A DNA stretch of 64,000 bases from JBMONI01 sp049324575 (GCA_049324575.1 JBMONI010000017.1:1-64000); one strand, 5' to 3'. Positions 42,844-50,844 are shown, counted from the stretch's first letter. A program made the numbers and translations. The notes: a model not told the origin generated them from the sequence alone.

Positions 42844-42845
42844 CG

Positions 42846-43405
42846 GAAAAACAGAGGGGAGAAGGACGAGGGAAGAAGGACGATGGGAGAAAGGGGAGAG
42901 AGGAAAAATGGATGGGAAAAGCAAAATCATACGGACTGTAAAAGATCTCGAAGTTTACCAACTCTCATTTGATTCAGCGATGGAAATATTTGAGATTTCA
43001 AAAAAATTTCCCAAAGAAGAACGCTATTCATTAACAGATCAAATTCGAAGATCTTCGAGGTCTATTTGCGCAAGCATTTCGGAAGCATGGAGAAAACGAA
43101 AATATCAAAATTATTTTGTCCATAAGCTTGCTGAGGCTGGACAAGAAGCGGCCGAAACACAAACCTGGTTGGAATTCGCTTTAGCTTGTTGTTATATTGA
43201 AAATCGCACTTATGGCGCCTTGAATGAGAAGTATGAGCATATCTTTGCGATGTTAACGGCTATGGAGCGGAAAGCAGATAGTTTTTGCAAGTAATAGATA
43301 GCTCTTCGATTGGGTCCAATTATTTTCTTTCTTATTTTCGTCCTTCGTCTTTCCTCCTTCGTTTCTTGCCTTTCGTCCTTCTTTACTTTAGTCTTCTCTC
43401 TGTCC
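42846..43405. mobile_element. Inverted short-repeat element E7 enclosing a four-helix-bundle gene
   Basis: The left arm (42846-42906) is purine-only, iterating GAGGGAGAAGGACGA-like units. The right arm (43330-43405) iterates CGTCCTTCGTCTTTCCTCC and TCGTTTCTTGCCTTTCGTCC. The enclosed DNA is AT-rich and holds only the four-helix-bundle gene. Architecture is the same as E5 but with unrelated unit sequence. Mobility is inferred, not shown. Confidence 0.5.
42908..43294 (+). CDS. Four-helix bundle protein (23S rRNA intervening-sequence type)
   Basis: A 128-residue paralogue-like member of the same family as the gene at 7647-8018: KDLEVYQLSFDSAMEIFEIS, then YSLTDQIRRSSRSICASISEA, then a C-terminal helix pair containing AGQEAAETQTWLEFALACCY. 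The two proteins are divergent. ATG 42908 was chosen because everything upstream in frame is the repeat arm. The AT content is well above that of the flanking genes. Function unknown. Confidence 0.88.
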   Translation: MDGKSKIIRTVKDLEVYQLSFDSAMEIFEISKKFPKEERYSLTDQIRRSSRSICASISEAWRKRKYQNYFVHKLAEAGQEAAETQTWLEFALACCYIENRTYGALNEKYEHIFAMLTAMERKADSFCK

Positions 43406-43411
43406 TATAAT
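43406..43411 (+). promoter_or_regulatory. Candidate -10 box of cysE (leaderless)
   Basis: A perfect TATAAT ends seven bases before ATG 43419, so transcription would begin at or next to the start codon. No Shine-Dalgarno fits in the gap (CCCTCCC). Confidence 0.5.
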
Positions 43412-43418
43412 CCCTCCC

Positions 43419-44084
43419 ATGAACCCTTTCTACGTAATCGATCGGGATTTCAAGGCTTGCTTTGAACGGGACCCGGCCGCGCGCACGCCGCTCGGGTTCC
43501 TCGAGGTCATTTTCCTTTACTCGGGTTTTCATGCCGTATTGTTTCACCGGATCGCCCATTTTCTGCACCGGCTCCATATCCCGTTCATTCCGAGGTTCCT
43601 TTCGCAGCTGGCGCGTTTTTTTACGCAGATCGAGATCCATCCCGGTGCAAAGTTGGGGCCCGGGTTCTTCATTGATCACGGAAGCGGAGTGGTGATTGGA
43701 GAAACGACGGAAGCGGGACGCGATGTTACGCTGTATCAGGGCGTGACGTTGGGCGGAACAGGCCTCGGGCGGGAAAAGAGGCATCCGACGCTGGGGGACT
43801 ATGTTGTTGTGGGGACGGGGGCCAAGGTGCTCGGGAATATCAAGATCGGGAATCATGTGAAGATCGGGGCGGGCTCGGTCGTGATCCATTCGGTCCCGGA
43901 TTATTGCACGGTGGTCGGTGTGCCGGCCGAGATCGTGAAGAAGAGGACGCCGGAGGGCAAGGACCTTCCTCTGGATCACGGAGATCTTCCGGATCCTGTC
44001 CATGAGCTCAAGAACCGCGTGCGCTCTCTTCAGAAAGAGCTTGAGCGGCTCGACGAGCTCATCAGGAAATATCATAAAGAGTGA
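43419..44084 (+). CDS. cysE: Serine O-acetyltransferase
   Basis: A 221-residue left-handed beta-helix acyltransferase that makes O-acetylserine from serine and acetyl-CoA, the first step of cysteine synthesis. Hexapeptide repeats run from IEIHPGAKLGPGFFIDHG to VLGNIKIGNHVKIGAGSVV, with the catalytic HG and the GETTEAGRDVTLYQGVTLGG segment typical of CysE/EpsC. The short N-terminal helical domain makes it the EpsC/short-CysE form. The C terminus is a charged helix (VHELKNRVRSLQKELERLDE) that may trimerise. No cysK is next to it. Confidence 0.93.
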   Translation: MNPFYVIDRDFKACFERDPAARTPLGFLEVIFLYSGFHAVLFHRIAHFLHRLHIPFIPRFLSQLARFFTQIEIHPGAKLGPGFFIDHGSGVVIGETTEAGRDVTLYQGVTLGGTGLGREKRHPTLGDYVVVGTGAKVLGNIKIGNHVKIGAGSVVIHSVPDYCTVVGVPAEIVKKRTPEGKDLPLDHGDLPDPVHELKNRVRSLQKELERLDELIRKYHKE

Positions 44085-44095
44085 TAAGGGATCAT

Positions 44096-44325
44096 CAGAA
44101 GAAGCAGAGATGCGAAGAGGCAAAGAAAAGGAAGAAGGATGAGAGAAAAACGGAAAAGAAGTTGTAGCTCAGAGGAACGAAGAGATAAAACTTGGAAAGT
44201 AAAAAGTGGGAGGATAAAAAAATTGATCGATGAGACTATAACGGTTCTTTTATTATGATCATTACTTCATTGATTTTTTCTCTGCTTCTTGCCTCTTGCC
44301 TCTTTGGTCCTTCGCTCTATGACTA
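44096..44325. repeat. Inverted short-repeat element E8
   Basis: A purine-rich left arm (44096-44218; GAAGCAGAGATGCGAAGAGG and similar) and a pyrimidine-rich right arm (44268-44325; CTCTGCTTCTTGCCTCTTGC). It fills the gap between cysE and the RNase HI-like gene and overlaps the latter's start by a few bases. No gene inside. Confidence 0.55.
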
Positions 44326-44735
44326 AGATTCTTCACGTTTATTCCGACGGCGGCGCGCGCGGGAATCCCGGCCCTGCGGCGATCGGCGTTCTTGTCTGCG
44401 ACGCTAAGGATGAGGAGCTGCGGGATTTCCAGGAAACGATCGGCGATGCGACCAACAACGTGGCGGAGTACCGGGGCGTGATCAAGGGTCTGGAACTTGC
44501 GGCCGCGCTTGGCGGCCAGGAGATCCGCTACTTTCTCGACAGCCAGCTGGTGGCGTGCCAGCTTTCGGGCGACTACAAGGTCAAGACCGATCACATCCGC
44601 GAGCTTTTCCTTCAGGTCAAAGAAAAAGAAAAGCATTTTCGCAAGGTCACCTACAAGCATTTGCCGCGCGAGCACGAAAAGATCCGCCACGTCGACAAAC
44701 TCGTCAACCGCGCCCTCAACCTCGCAGGGTTTTAA
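44319..44735 (+). CDS. RNase HI-family protein
   Basis: A 138-residue RNase H fold. Catalytic carboxylates: Asp in YSDGGARGNPG, Glu in NNVAEYRGVIKGLE, Asp in FLDSQLVACQLSG and a C-terminal Asp in HVDKLVNRAL. It belongs to the short archaeal/bacterial RnhA-like group (reverse-transcriptase-like RVT_3) rather than classical E. coli RnhA. It would cleave RNA in RNA-DNA hybrids. ATG 44319 was preferred to ATG 44289, which lies in the pyrimidine-rich repeat arm. Confidence 0.88.
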   Translation: MTKILHVYSDGGARGNPGPAAIGVLVCDAKDEELRDFQETIGDATNNVAEYRGVIKGLELAAALGGQEIRYFLDSQLVACQLSGDYKVKTDHIRELFLQVKEKEKHFRKVTYKHLPREHEKIRHVDKLVNRALNLAGF

Positions 44736-44837
44736 AAACGAACAAAACGAAGAAGATCTTTCGGGGTTGCAAGGATCGAACGACAGGCCTGTGGATATCT
44801 GGAAAAGAAGTTTATTATTAGCGGCTACAACTTCCAG

Positions 44838-44865
44838 CGCAGGGCACCCTTAAGGGTGCCCTGCG
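44838..44865. repeat. Perfect 28-base palindrome
   Basis: The two halves (CGCAGGGCACCCTT and its complement) meet at TTAA. It is followed by a second imperfect hairpin (44871-44892, GGGTCC...GGACGCCC). No gene lies between 44736 and 44973, and no T run follows, so it is not an obvious terminator of the RNase H gene. A related near-palindrome lies at 52825-52851. Confidence 0.8.
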
Positions 44866-44973
44866 TAAATGGGTCCTATTTAAGGACGCCCTAAGTCAAG
44901 GGACCCTGTTGGAGGGTGCTTTGCAAAAAAATCTCCTCAACATAAACCGGCATAGATCTATAAGGAGAGTTTC

Positions 44974-45327
44974 ATGAGTCTACTCGTTCTTGGTTTCATC
45001 GGCATTCTTGGCGGGGTGGCGGCGGGGCTTTTCGGAATTGGGGGCGGGGCGATTTTTGCGCCGCTTTTGATTCTGCTACGGGGATTTGACCCGCACCTAG
45101 CGATCGGAACTTCGATCGCGGTCGTGATTCCGACTTCGCTGATCGCCACGATCCGTCATCAGCAGGGCGGCATGGTCGATTGGAAGACCATGATCCTGCT
45201 TGTGATCTTTTCCATGCTCGGGGCCTGGCTCGGAGCGGGGCTTTCATTGAAACTAGATGTCATCCTTCTGAAGAAGCTATTCGCCGTCTTTTTAGTGGCC
45301 GTTTCCGTTAAACTCTTTTTCTTCTAG
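44974..45327 (+). CDS. TSUP (TauE/SafE-like) half-size permease
   Basis: A 117-residue membrane protein corresponding to one of the two inverted halves of TauE/SafE transporters: FIGILGGVAAGLFGIGGGAIFAPLL is the family start motif, followed by AIGTSIAVVIPTSLIAT and IRHQQGGMVDWK. About four transmembrane segments. The usual length is about 250 residues with two such halves, so this protein should form a dimer or be an incomplete remnant. AAGGAGAG lies at 44961-44968. Substrates of the family are sulfite, sulfoacetate and related organosulfur anions. Confidence 0.85.
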   Translation: MSLLVLGFIGILGGVAAGLFGIGGGAIFAPLLILLRGFDPHLAIGTSIAVVIPTSLIATIRHQQGGMVDWKTMILLVIFSMLGAWLGAGLSLKLDVILLKKLFAVFLVAVSVKLFFF

Positions 45328-45435
45328 ACGCTTGCGCTGCCTTCTGACACCATAGAGCGGTGGTTTGCTCCGCTTTGAAGGCGGGACAAGAGTGCTATAA
45401 TACGAAGTCCTAATTTAAAAAAGGAGATCCTTGCC

Positions 45436-46938
45436 ATGGCGATCCAGATCCTTTCCCTGTCCGAGGCAAAAAAGCCCGCGGATATTCTCTTTGCGGGATG
45501 TTTTCAGAAAGAAAAACCGGCCAAAACTCTTGCGGCCGCCGAGCCTGTTTTCTCGAAAGCCGTCCTCGGCGCTATCGAAAGCGGGCGGTTTGCGGGAAAG
45601 GCGGACGAGATCTTTCGTTCCTATGGTCCGGGGGCCAAGGCCTCTGAGCTTGTTCTGCTTGGACTGGGCGAGAAGGCCAAATACAAAGTCGAAAATTCCC
45701 GTAGGATCGGGGCGCGCATGATCGAGATCGCCCGGGCGGCTAAGGCGAAAAGGATCGCGGTTCTTCTTGAGACTTTCTGTGCCGGCTCGGTCTCTGTCCA
45801 GGACGCTGCAGGCGCTCTTGCTGAGATGCAAGTCCTCGGTTTTTACGATTTCGACCGTTATAAATCCAAAGCGAAGGATGAGGATCCGAAGCCTCGGGAG
45901 GTCGACGTCGAACTTCTCATCGAGAAAAAGGCCGTTTCGGCCGCGGTCCAGAAAAAAGCGGATTGGGCGCAGATCGTCGCCAAGGGCGTTGTCCGCGCGC
46001 GCGATCTGATCAACGAACCCGGCAATGTCATGAATCCTCCGAGGCTGGCCGAGGAAGCGCGCAAACTCGCGGCCGAGAAAAAGATTTCCTGCAAAATTCT
46101 CGGGCTTGCGGAGCTCAAAGCGCTCAAGATGCAGGGGATCCTTGCGGTGAATCAGGGGAGCGTCACGCCTCCGGCGTTGATCGTTCTCGAGTACGGAAAA
46201 AAATATCAAAACAAAGGGACGGTCTGTCTGGTCGGCAAAGGCGTAACGTTCGATACGGGCGGGATCTCGATCAAACCGGCGAAGGATATGGAAAAAATGA
46301 AATACGACATGGCCGGCGCGGCGGCGGTGATCGCCTTCATGGGCGTCGCGGCGGACCTCAAAATCCCGGTCCACATCGTTGCTCTTGCGCCCGCGGTCGA
46401 GAATAATGTCGCAGAAAATCCGCAACGGCCGGGCGATATCATCCGGCTGTATAACGGAAAAACGGTCGAGGTGATCAATACCGATGCCGAGGGACGTCTT
46501 ATCCTGGCGGATGCGCTGGCCTATGCCGGCAAGTTCGGGCCGAAGGCCATGATCGATCTTGCGACACTCACGGGCATGTGCGCCTATACGTTCGGGGATA
46601 AGGCTATCGGTCTTTTGGGCAATGATGAAAAACTGCTGGGACGGGTCAAAAAGGCGGGCCTGGAGGCGGGGGAAAAGTGCTGGGAGCTTCCGCTCTGGGA
46701 TGAGTATGCCGAGCTGATCAAAGGGCATCATTCCGACCTTCTGAACAGCGGCGGGTCTTTCGCCGGGACCATCACAGCGGCGAAATTCCTGCAGGAATTT
46801 GTGCCCGCAAAGACGCCGTGGGCGCATTTGGATATTGCCGGCGTGGCCTGGACCGATAGCAAGCGGTTCGATTGTCCGAAAGGGGCGACCGGGGCCGGCG
46901 TCAGGCTTCTCGTGGCGCTTTTTTCTGACTGGAAATAA
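45436..46938 (+). CDS. pepA: Leucyl (M17 cytosol) aminopeptidase
   Basis: A 500-residue two-metal aminopeptidase. The catalytic domain carries VGKGVTFDTGGISIKPA (metal and catalytic Lys), MKYDMAGAAAV, and the signature NTDAEGRLILADAL. The N-terminal alpha/beta domain (residues 1-170) is divergent, as is usual. It should form a hexamer in the cytoplasm, releasing N-terminal residues. AAGGAG at 45420-45425 and TATAAT near 45397 mark a regular promoter and ribosome site. Confidence 0.95.
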   Translation: MAIQILSLSEAKKPADILFAGCFQKEKPAKTLAAAEPVFSKAVLGAIESGRFAGKADEIFRSYGPGAKASELVLLGLGEKAKYKVENSRRIGARMIEIARAAKAKRIAVLLETFCAGSVSVQDAAGALAEMQVLGFYDFDRYKSKAKDEDPKPREVDVELLIEKKAVSAAVQKKADWAQIVAKGVVRARDLINEPGNVMNPPRLAEEARKLAAEKKISCKILGLAELKALKMQGILAVNQGSVTPPALIVLEYGKKYQNKGTVCLVGKGVTFDTGGISIKPAKDMEKMKYDMAGAAAVIAFMGVAADLKIPVHIVALAPAVENNVAENPQRPGDIIRLYNGKTVEVINTDAEGRLILADALAYAGKFGPKAMIDLATLTGMCAYTFGDKAIGLLGNDEKLLGRVKKAGLEAGEKCWELPLWDEYAELIKGHHSDLLNSGGSFAGTITAAKFLQEFVPAKTPWAHLDIAGVAWTDSKRFDCPKGATGAGVRLLVALFSDWK

Positions 46939-47112
46939 CGTCTTTTCCTTACAAAAGCCGGAAGATTGCGGGCCGAGGCACGAGGGCGGCCGTAAAATCC
47001 AGTTGAAAAAAATTTCGCGATGAATCAAAATAACATCCGAAATACGGATTAAGTAATTTCTTTTTGCAATGCCGGAATAACCTGCGCACCTAATTGCTCG
47101 AGGAGGTTCACC

Positions 47113-47562
47113 ATGAGCAAAAAAACAACAGCTCTCGCACTTGCCCTTTTGATGGTTTTTTCCTTTTCAACGCCTTCGGTCATGGCGGCAGGCCTTAAAG
47201 AAGCCGGCGCCTCGCTCCTTTTGCCGACGACTGGTCAAGCGATGAATGATCAGCTGGGCCGCGGCAAGACCAAGATCATGGCCGCTGTCGAGGTTGCGAG
47301 CATTACGACCCTTGCTATCTTAGGCGGCGTGGTGGGCGGCGGTGTCACTTGGGTCGCCCTTGGCCCGTTGATCGCCAATCACGTCTGGAGCTCGACCGAT
47401 GCTTATGTCAATGCTCGCAATAAAACGAATCCGTTGATCCAGGAACAGATGACCGAGGCGCAGAGGACGCTTGAGTTCTCGCGTCAGCGCCGGTATGACC
47501 GGGAAGAGACAGCGCGTTCCGGTATCCGCGAGCGGATCCTGGCTGCGGGAGAGCAGGCGTAG
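47113..47562 (+). CDS. Small exported protein of unknown function
   Basis: 149 residues: a Sec signal peptide (SKKTTALALALLMVFSFSTP, cleavage near VMAA), a Gly-rich hydrophobic segment (TTLAILGGVVGGGVTWVALG) that could span or insert in a membrane, and a polar C-terminal helix rich in Arg and Gln. AGGAGG lies just before the start and a strong terminator follows, so it is a single-gene transcript. The Gly-zipper-like segment recalls small envelope proteins, but no family is recognised. Confidence 0.65.
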   Translation: MSKKTTALALALLMVFSFSTPSVMAAGLKEAGASLLLPTTGQAMNDQLGRGKTKIMAAVEVASITTLAILGGVVGGGVTWVALGPLIANHVWSSTDAYVNARNKTNPLIQEQMTEAQRTLEFSRQRRYDREETARSGIRERILAAGEQA

Positions 47563-47591
47563 TCGCCGCTCTTATTCATCTTCTAGAGACC

Positions 47592-47624
47592 AAGGCCTAA
47601 TGGACTTCCATTAGGCCTTTTTCT
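47592..47624 (+). terminator. Rho-independent terminator
   Basis: A perfect 12-bp stem (47592-47603 with 47608-47619), loop ACTT, then TTTTTCTTT. It ends the small exported-protein gene; the next gene starts 23 bases later. Confidence 0.93.
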
Positions 47625-47646
47625 TTAAAACCCACTCGAGGTTTCG

Positions 47647-48441
47647 ATGTCTCCAACGATAGCGATCCTTTTGGTCGATCCCGAAAATCCCGACAACATT
47701 GGAGCGGTCGCCCGGGCGATGAAAAATATGGGGTTGCGTGATCTGCGGCTTGTGAGACCGCCGGCCCATTGGGATGAATCCGGGAAGAAGATGGCGATGA
47801 GCGCGGCTGATGTGCTCGACACTGCGGCTGAATTCCAGACGGTTCAAGAGGCGATCGCCGATCTTCAGTTTGTTGTTGCCACGACACGCCGCACAGGGCC
47901 CAAGCGCGGGCCTTTTATGCCTTTCGAGGAAGTCCTCCGAAAGATCCAGGTCCGGCGGAAAACGAGGAGCATTGGATTGATGTTCGGCCGGGAGTCAAAA
48001 GGCCTCGACAATGATTCCCTCCGGCAGTGCGACGCGGTGACGACTATCCCGGTTTCCCCGGCTTATCCTTCGATCAATTTGGCGCAGGCCGTGATGATCT
48101 TTGCCTTCGCGCTTTTCGACAAAAACATCCGCCTGCCGCGCCCCGCGCCGAAAAGGGGGCATTTCCCTTCGCCGGATGCGCCGGACTGCCGGGACCTGCG
48201 CTTTGTCTCACGGGCCGAGATCGAAGAGGCGCTCGATGCTTTCGCCGAAGCGCTCCGACGGCTTGATTACGGGCATCAGGGGGACAAGCTTGAAAGGATC
48301 CGGGCCACTTTGCATGGGCTCATCAAGCGTAGCGGACTTCTTTTGAGCGAGGCACAGATGATCAAGGGCCTTGCTCGGCGTATCCGGGAGAAAATCCCTG
48401 GCGGATCTTTGACCGCGCAGGCAAAAAGGCCGGCACAATAG
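47647..48441 (+). CDS. SpoU-family tRNA/rRNA 2'-O-methyltransferase, TrmJ-like
   Basis: A 264-residue SPOUT enzyme. LVDPENPDNIGAVARAMKNMG is motif 1 with the catalytic Arg, LMFGRESKGLDND is motif 2 and YPSINLAQAVMIFAF is motif 3, forming the trefoil-knot SAM site. A helical C-terminal extension (EEALDAFAEALRRLDYG) is typical of TrmJ, which methylates the ribose at position 32 of some tRNAs. The start follows GAGG at 47637-47640. Confidence 0.88.
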   Translation: MSPTIAILLVDPENPDNIGAVARAMKNMGLRDLRLVRPPAHWDESGKKMAMSAADVLDTAAEFQTVQEAIADLQFVVATTRRTGPKRGPFMPFEEVLRKIQVRRKTRSIGLMFGRESKGLDNDSLRQCDAVTTIPVSPAYPSINLAQAVMIFAFALFDKNIRLPRPAPKRGHFPSPDAPDCRDLRFVSRAEIEEALDAFAEALRRLDYGHQGDKLERIRATLHGLIKRSGLLLSEAQMIKGLARRIREKIPGGSLTAQAKRPAQ

Positions 48442-48501
48442 TTGTTTGTCTTTTGAGACGGATTTTGTACAATAAACACTACCCCAAGGAGTCAAGCGGC
48501 C

Positions 48502-49050
48502 ATGGAAGAAACTAAATTCAAAGAAGATCTGATGATCCTTCTCAAGGAAAAAGCGATCCAGAAGGGGGATTTCACGCTTGCGTCCGGGAAAAAAGCCGGA
48601 TTCTATATCGACGGGAAACAAGTTACCCTGGATCCCCAGGGGCTTTTCCTTACGGCCAAACTCATCCATGCCATGATCCATGGGATCCAAGCCGATGCGA
48701 TCGGGGGGCCCACCCTGGGAGCCGATCCCATGGCAGCCGCGGTCGCTCTTTTGAGCTCGCATTCGGGCCATCCCATCAAGGCTTTTATTGTCCGCAAAGA
48801 GGAAAAGGCCCATGGTCTCCAAAAAATGATCGAAGGACCCGCGCTTCAGGAAGGAGACAAAGTCGTGATGGTCGAGGATGTTATCACGACGGGCGAAAGT
48901 GTTCTCAAGGCGATTAAAGCCGTTGAGAAGTTGAAAGCCAAGGTCGTCAAGGTCATCTGTCTCGTCGATCGCAATCAGGGCGCCGCCGAGACCTTGGCCG
49001 CCTATAATTTTTCTCCTATCTTTGAGCTTAAGGAATTAGGCCTTTCCTAA
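48502..49050 (+). CDS. pyrE: Orotate phosphoribosyltransferase
   Basis: A 182-residue type I phosphoribosyltransferase joining orotate and PRPP to give orotidine 5'-phosphate. The substrate loop FTLASGKKAGFYIDGKQVTL is diagnostic for PyrE, RKEEKAHGLQ is the flexible catalytic loop and VVMVEDVITTGES is the PRPP signature. AAGGAG at 48486-48491 and TACAAT near 48468. No other pyrimidine gene is next to it. Confidence 0.95.
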   Translation: MEETKFKEDLMILLKEKAIQKGDFTLASGKKAGFYIDGKQVTLDPQGLFLTAKLIHAMIHGIQADAIGGPTLGADPMAAAVALLSSHSGHPIKAFIVRKEEKAHGLQKMIEGPALQEGDKVVMVEDVITTGESVLKAIKAVEKLKAKVVKVICLVDRNQGAAETLAAYNFSPIFELKELGLS

Positions 49051-49292
49051 TCGCCTCGCAGAGTCTTTTCCGCCGCAATCGTCAAACTCCTGTTTTTTCA
49101 TGTCCAAATGTTAAGGGATGATGGCGTATGCTTTAAGCTGATCCACAAAAAGAGTTGAAAGCGAGATTTCCGTAAAACATCGATTCAAAGCAATTTTCAG
49201 CCCTGCCTAGCAAAAAGACTTAATATTGTCATAACTTATAGCCAGCAAAGGACTTAAAATAGATAGAAATTTATAATAAATCGTATCATTAC
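49051..49292. other. AT-rich gap between pyrE and the HTH gene
   Basis: I see no gene, no tandem arms of the E-element type and no clear terminator in this stretch. Base composition shifts abruptly from the GC-rich pyrE to AT-rich, continuing through the promoter of the next gene. Confidence 0.5.
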
Positions 49293-49344
49293 TTGACTTA
49301 TTCTAAAAATTGTGTATATTCCGTATTAAGAATGCGATACGGAA
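49293..49344 (+). promoter_or_regulatory. Promoter with overlapping operator-like inverted repeat
   Basis: TTGACT (49293-49298), 16 bases, TATATT (49315-49320). An inverted repeat TTCCGTAT (49319-49326) / ATACGGAA (49337-49344) starts inside the -10 box and covers the expected transcription start. This would suit repression, possibly by the HTH protein encoded next. Confidence 0.6.
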
Positions 49345-49395
49345 TGATAAAAAATTAAAAGGAGATAGGTGGTCAATATGCAGGAGGATGGAAAT

Positions 49396-49614
49396 ATGGA
49401 GCAGAGGGTGGATCCGAGGCTGAATCCTAATCAGCCGAGGAGAGAAAGAACGCAAATTATGACGCCTAAGGAGGCTGCCAAGTATCTTGGTTTTCACCTG
49501 GTTACGGTTTACAGGCTCCTTAAGAAGAAAGAGATTCCGGCGACCAAGATCGGCGGGCAATGGCGTTTTAAGAAAGACGTTCTGGATGCCTGGCTTACCG
49601 AGCGGATGAAATAA
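49396..49614 (+). CDS. Excisionase-type helix-turn-helix DNA-binding protein
   Basis: 72 residues from ATG 49396, chosen because AGGAGG (49382-49387) sits at ideal distance. In-frame GTG 49369 and ATG 49378 would add nine or six residues and have AAGGAG upstream at 49359. The C-terminal 50 residues form a winged MerR/Xis-like helix-turn-helix: MTPKEAAKYLGFHLVTVYRL, then PATKIGGQWRFKKDVLDAWL. Such proteins act as excisionases, recombination directionality factors or transcription regulators. No integrase is visible nearby, so a regulatory role is more likely. Confidence 0.85.
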   Translation: MEQRVDPRLNPNQPRRERTQIMTPKEAAKYLGFHLVTVYRLLKKKEIPATKIGGQWRFKKDVLDAWLTERMK

Positions 49615-49674
49615 AAACGCGTTTTATTTCCCTTCCCGGTATAGCCTTTTCGTCCTTCGGAGTATGACCTGAGC

Positions 49675-49716
49675 GTCTCACGAGTCGGTTTTTGCCGGCT
49701 CGTGAGACTTTTTTTT
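49675..49716 (+). terminator. Bidirectional terminator between HTH gene and mutY
   Basis: A 14-bp stem (49675-49688 with 49695-49708, one G-T wobble) and a T-rich loop, then eight T. The convergent mutY stop codon is inside the stem (49678-49680). Confidence 0.9.
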
Positions 49717-50769
49717 GAGCCATTCAGGAAAAAGTCTTTCGAGGATCTTCTTGTGCGGGGACGGGAACGCGTAACGATGAAGGGCCCCGATCGGGACTTG
49801 GCGCCACTTCCGATCGGACGGCGGCGCTGGACGGATCTCCGCCGGCGCTTCAAAGATCTCCAAAGTGATCTGATATTTCGTAAACCCATGGCGAACTGAA
49901 AAAAGTTTCTTCATTTTTTCGGCGCAGGGTCCGAGCGCACGCTTCATCGCCGGAAGAGTTTCCCAGTAAGGCAAGGTCCAAAGATCTCCCCAGCGCGCAT
50001 CCTGAGGTTGTTTTTCGAGCCAGATCTTTTTGGGGTCCCGAAGGAGCAAGGCTGCGGTCCGTTTGCTCTCGATCCGCGTCCGCATTCCTTGAAAAGGGAG
50101 GCTAGCCGCCGCGCCCGCTTTTTCGCTTCTGCAGAAGCGACGGACGGGACAGAGGGCGCAGAGCGGGATCCCGGGCCGGCAGACCGTTGCTCCAAGCTCC
50201 ATCATGGCTTGATTAAAATCTCCCGGCTGTTTTGGAGGAAGAAGTGCTTGCGCGGTCTGCCAAAGTTTTTCAAGGGTCCGGGCTTTTCGGATGTCGCTTG
50301 AGATCGCGCAAAGACGCGTCAGGACGCGGATCACATTCCCATCAAGAACCGCGACGGGGATCCCGAACGCGATGCTTGCGATCGCGGCGGCTGTATAGCG
50401 GCCGATGCCGGGAAGTTTTTTCAATGCGTCCACCGAGGCGGGAAGGTTTTTCTCTTCTTGCCGCACGAGAAGCCGGGCGGTTTCGTGGATCATGCGGGCC
50501 CTTCGATAATATCCGAGACCGGCCCAAGCTCTCAGGACATCGTGACGAGAGGCTTTTGCGAGGGAGGCGAGGTTCGGGAATCTTTTCAGCCAGCGGAGAT
50601 AATAGGGGATGACGGTTTCGACCTGGGTCTGCTGCAACATGATCTCCGAGATCCAGATCCGATAGGGATCCTGGGTCCGACGCCAGGGCAGTTTTCTCGC
50701 GTGATGCCTGTACCAAACGAGCAGGGAACGGGAAAAAGGGGCAGCATCAGGCTCAGGGATCTTTTCCAT
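49678..50769 (-). CDS. mutY: A/G-specific adenine DNA glycosylase
   Basis: 363 residues. Removes adenine mispaired with 8-oxoguanine. HhH-GPD region: SEIMLQQTQVETVIPYY (catalytic Glu), LPGIGRYTAAAIASIAFG and VLDGNVIRVLTRL with the catalytic Asp. The iron-sulfur cluster loop is C-x6-C-x2-C-x5-C (VCRPGIPLCALCPVRRFC). The C-terminal domain (residues about 230-360) is the NUDIX-like 8-oxoG reader. ATG 50769 is preceded by TATAAT six bases upstream, with no ribosome site. Confidence 0.95.
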   Translation of the reverse strand: MEKIPEPDAAPFSRSLLVWYRHHARKLPWRRTQDPYRIWISEIMLQQTQVETVIPYYLRWLKRFPNLASLAKASRHDVLRAWAGLGYYRRARMIHETARLLVRQEEKNLPASVDALKKLPGIGRYTAAAIASIAFGIPVAVLDGNVIRVLTRLCAISSDIRKARTLEKLWQTAQALLPPKQPGDFNQAMMELGATVCRPGIPLCALCPVRRFCRSEKAGAAASLPFQGMRTRIESKRTAALLLRDPKKIWLEKQPQDARWGDLWTLPYWETLPAMKRALGPCAEKMKKLFSVRHGFTKYQITLEIFEAPAEIRPAPPSDRKWRQVPIGALHRYAFPSPHKKILERLFPEWLKKKSHEPAKTDS

Positions 50770-50775
50770 GGCGAC

Positions 50776-50838
50776 ATTATAGCAGGCGGTCCTCCGGATA
50801 GGGCAGGCGTGTGCAGAATGAGGGATGTTAGGTATAAT
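50776..50838. promoter_or_regulatory. Divergent leaderless-type promoters for mutY and the radical SAM gene
   Basis: On the minus strand TATAAT (50781-50776) ends six bases before the mutY ATG; on the plus strand TATAAT (50833-50838) ends six bases before ATG 50845. Transcription from either would start at the start codon. The two starts are 75 bases apart and no good -35 elements are seen. Confidence 0.5.
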
Positions 50839-50844
50839 AAAGAC

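Noticed and set aside
17392..42843. Giant ORF considered as a non-ribosomal peptide or polyketide synthetase
   Set aside because: No adenylation, condensation, ketosynthase or carrier-protein motifs are found; modules belong to unrelated sugar, phosphate and methyl-transfer families.
45415..47028. A 537-codon minus-strand frame
   Set aside because: Opposite pepA, whose catalytic motifs are complete on the + strand.
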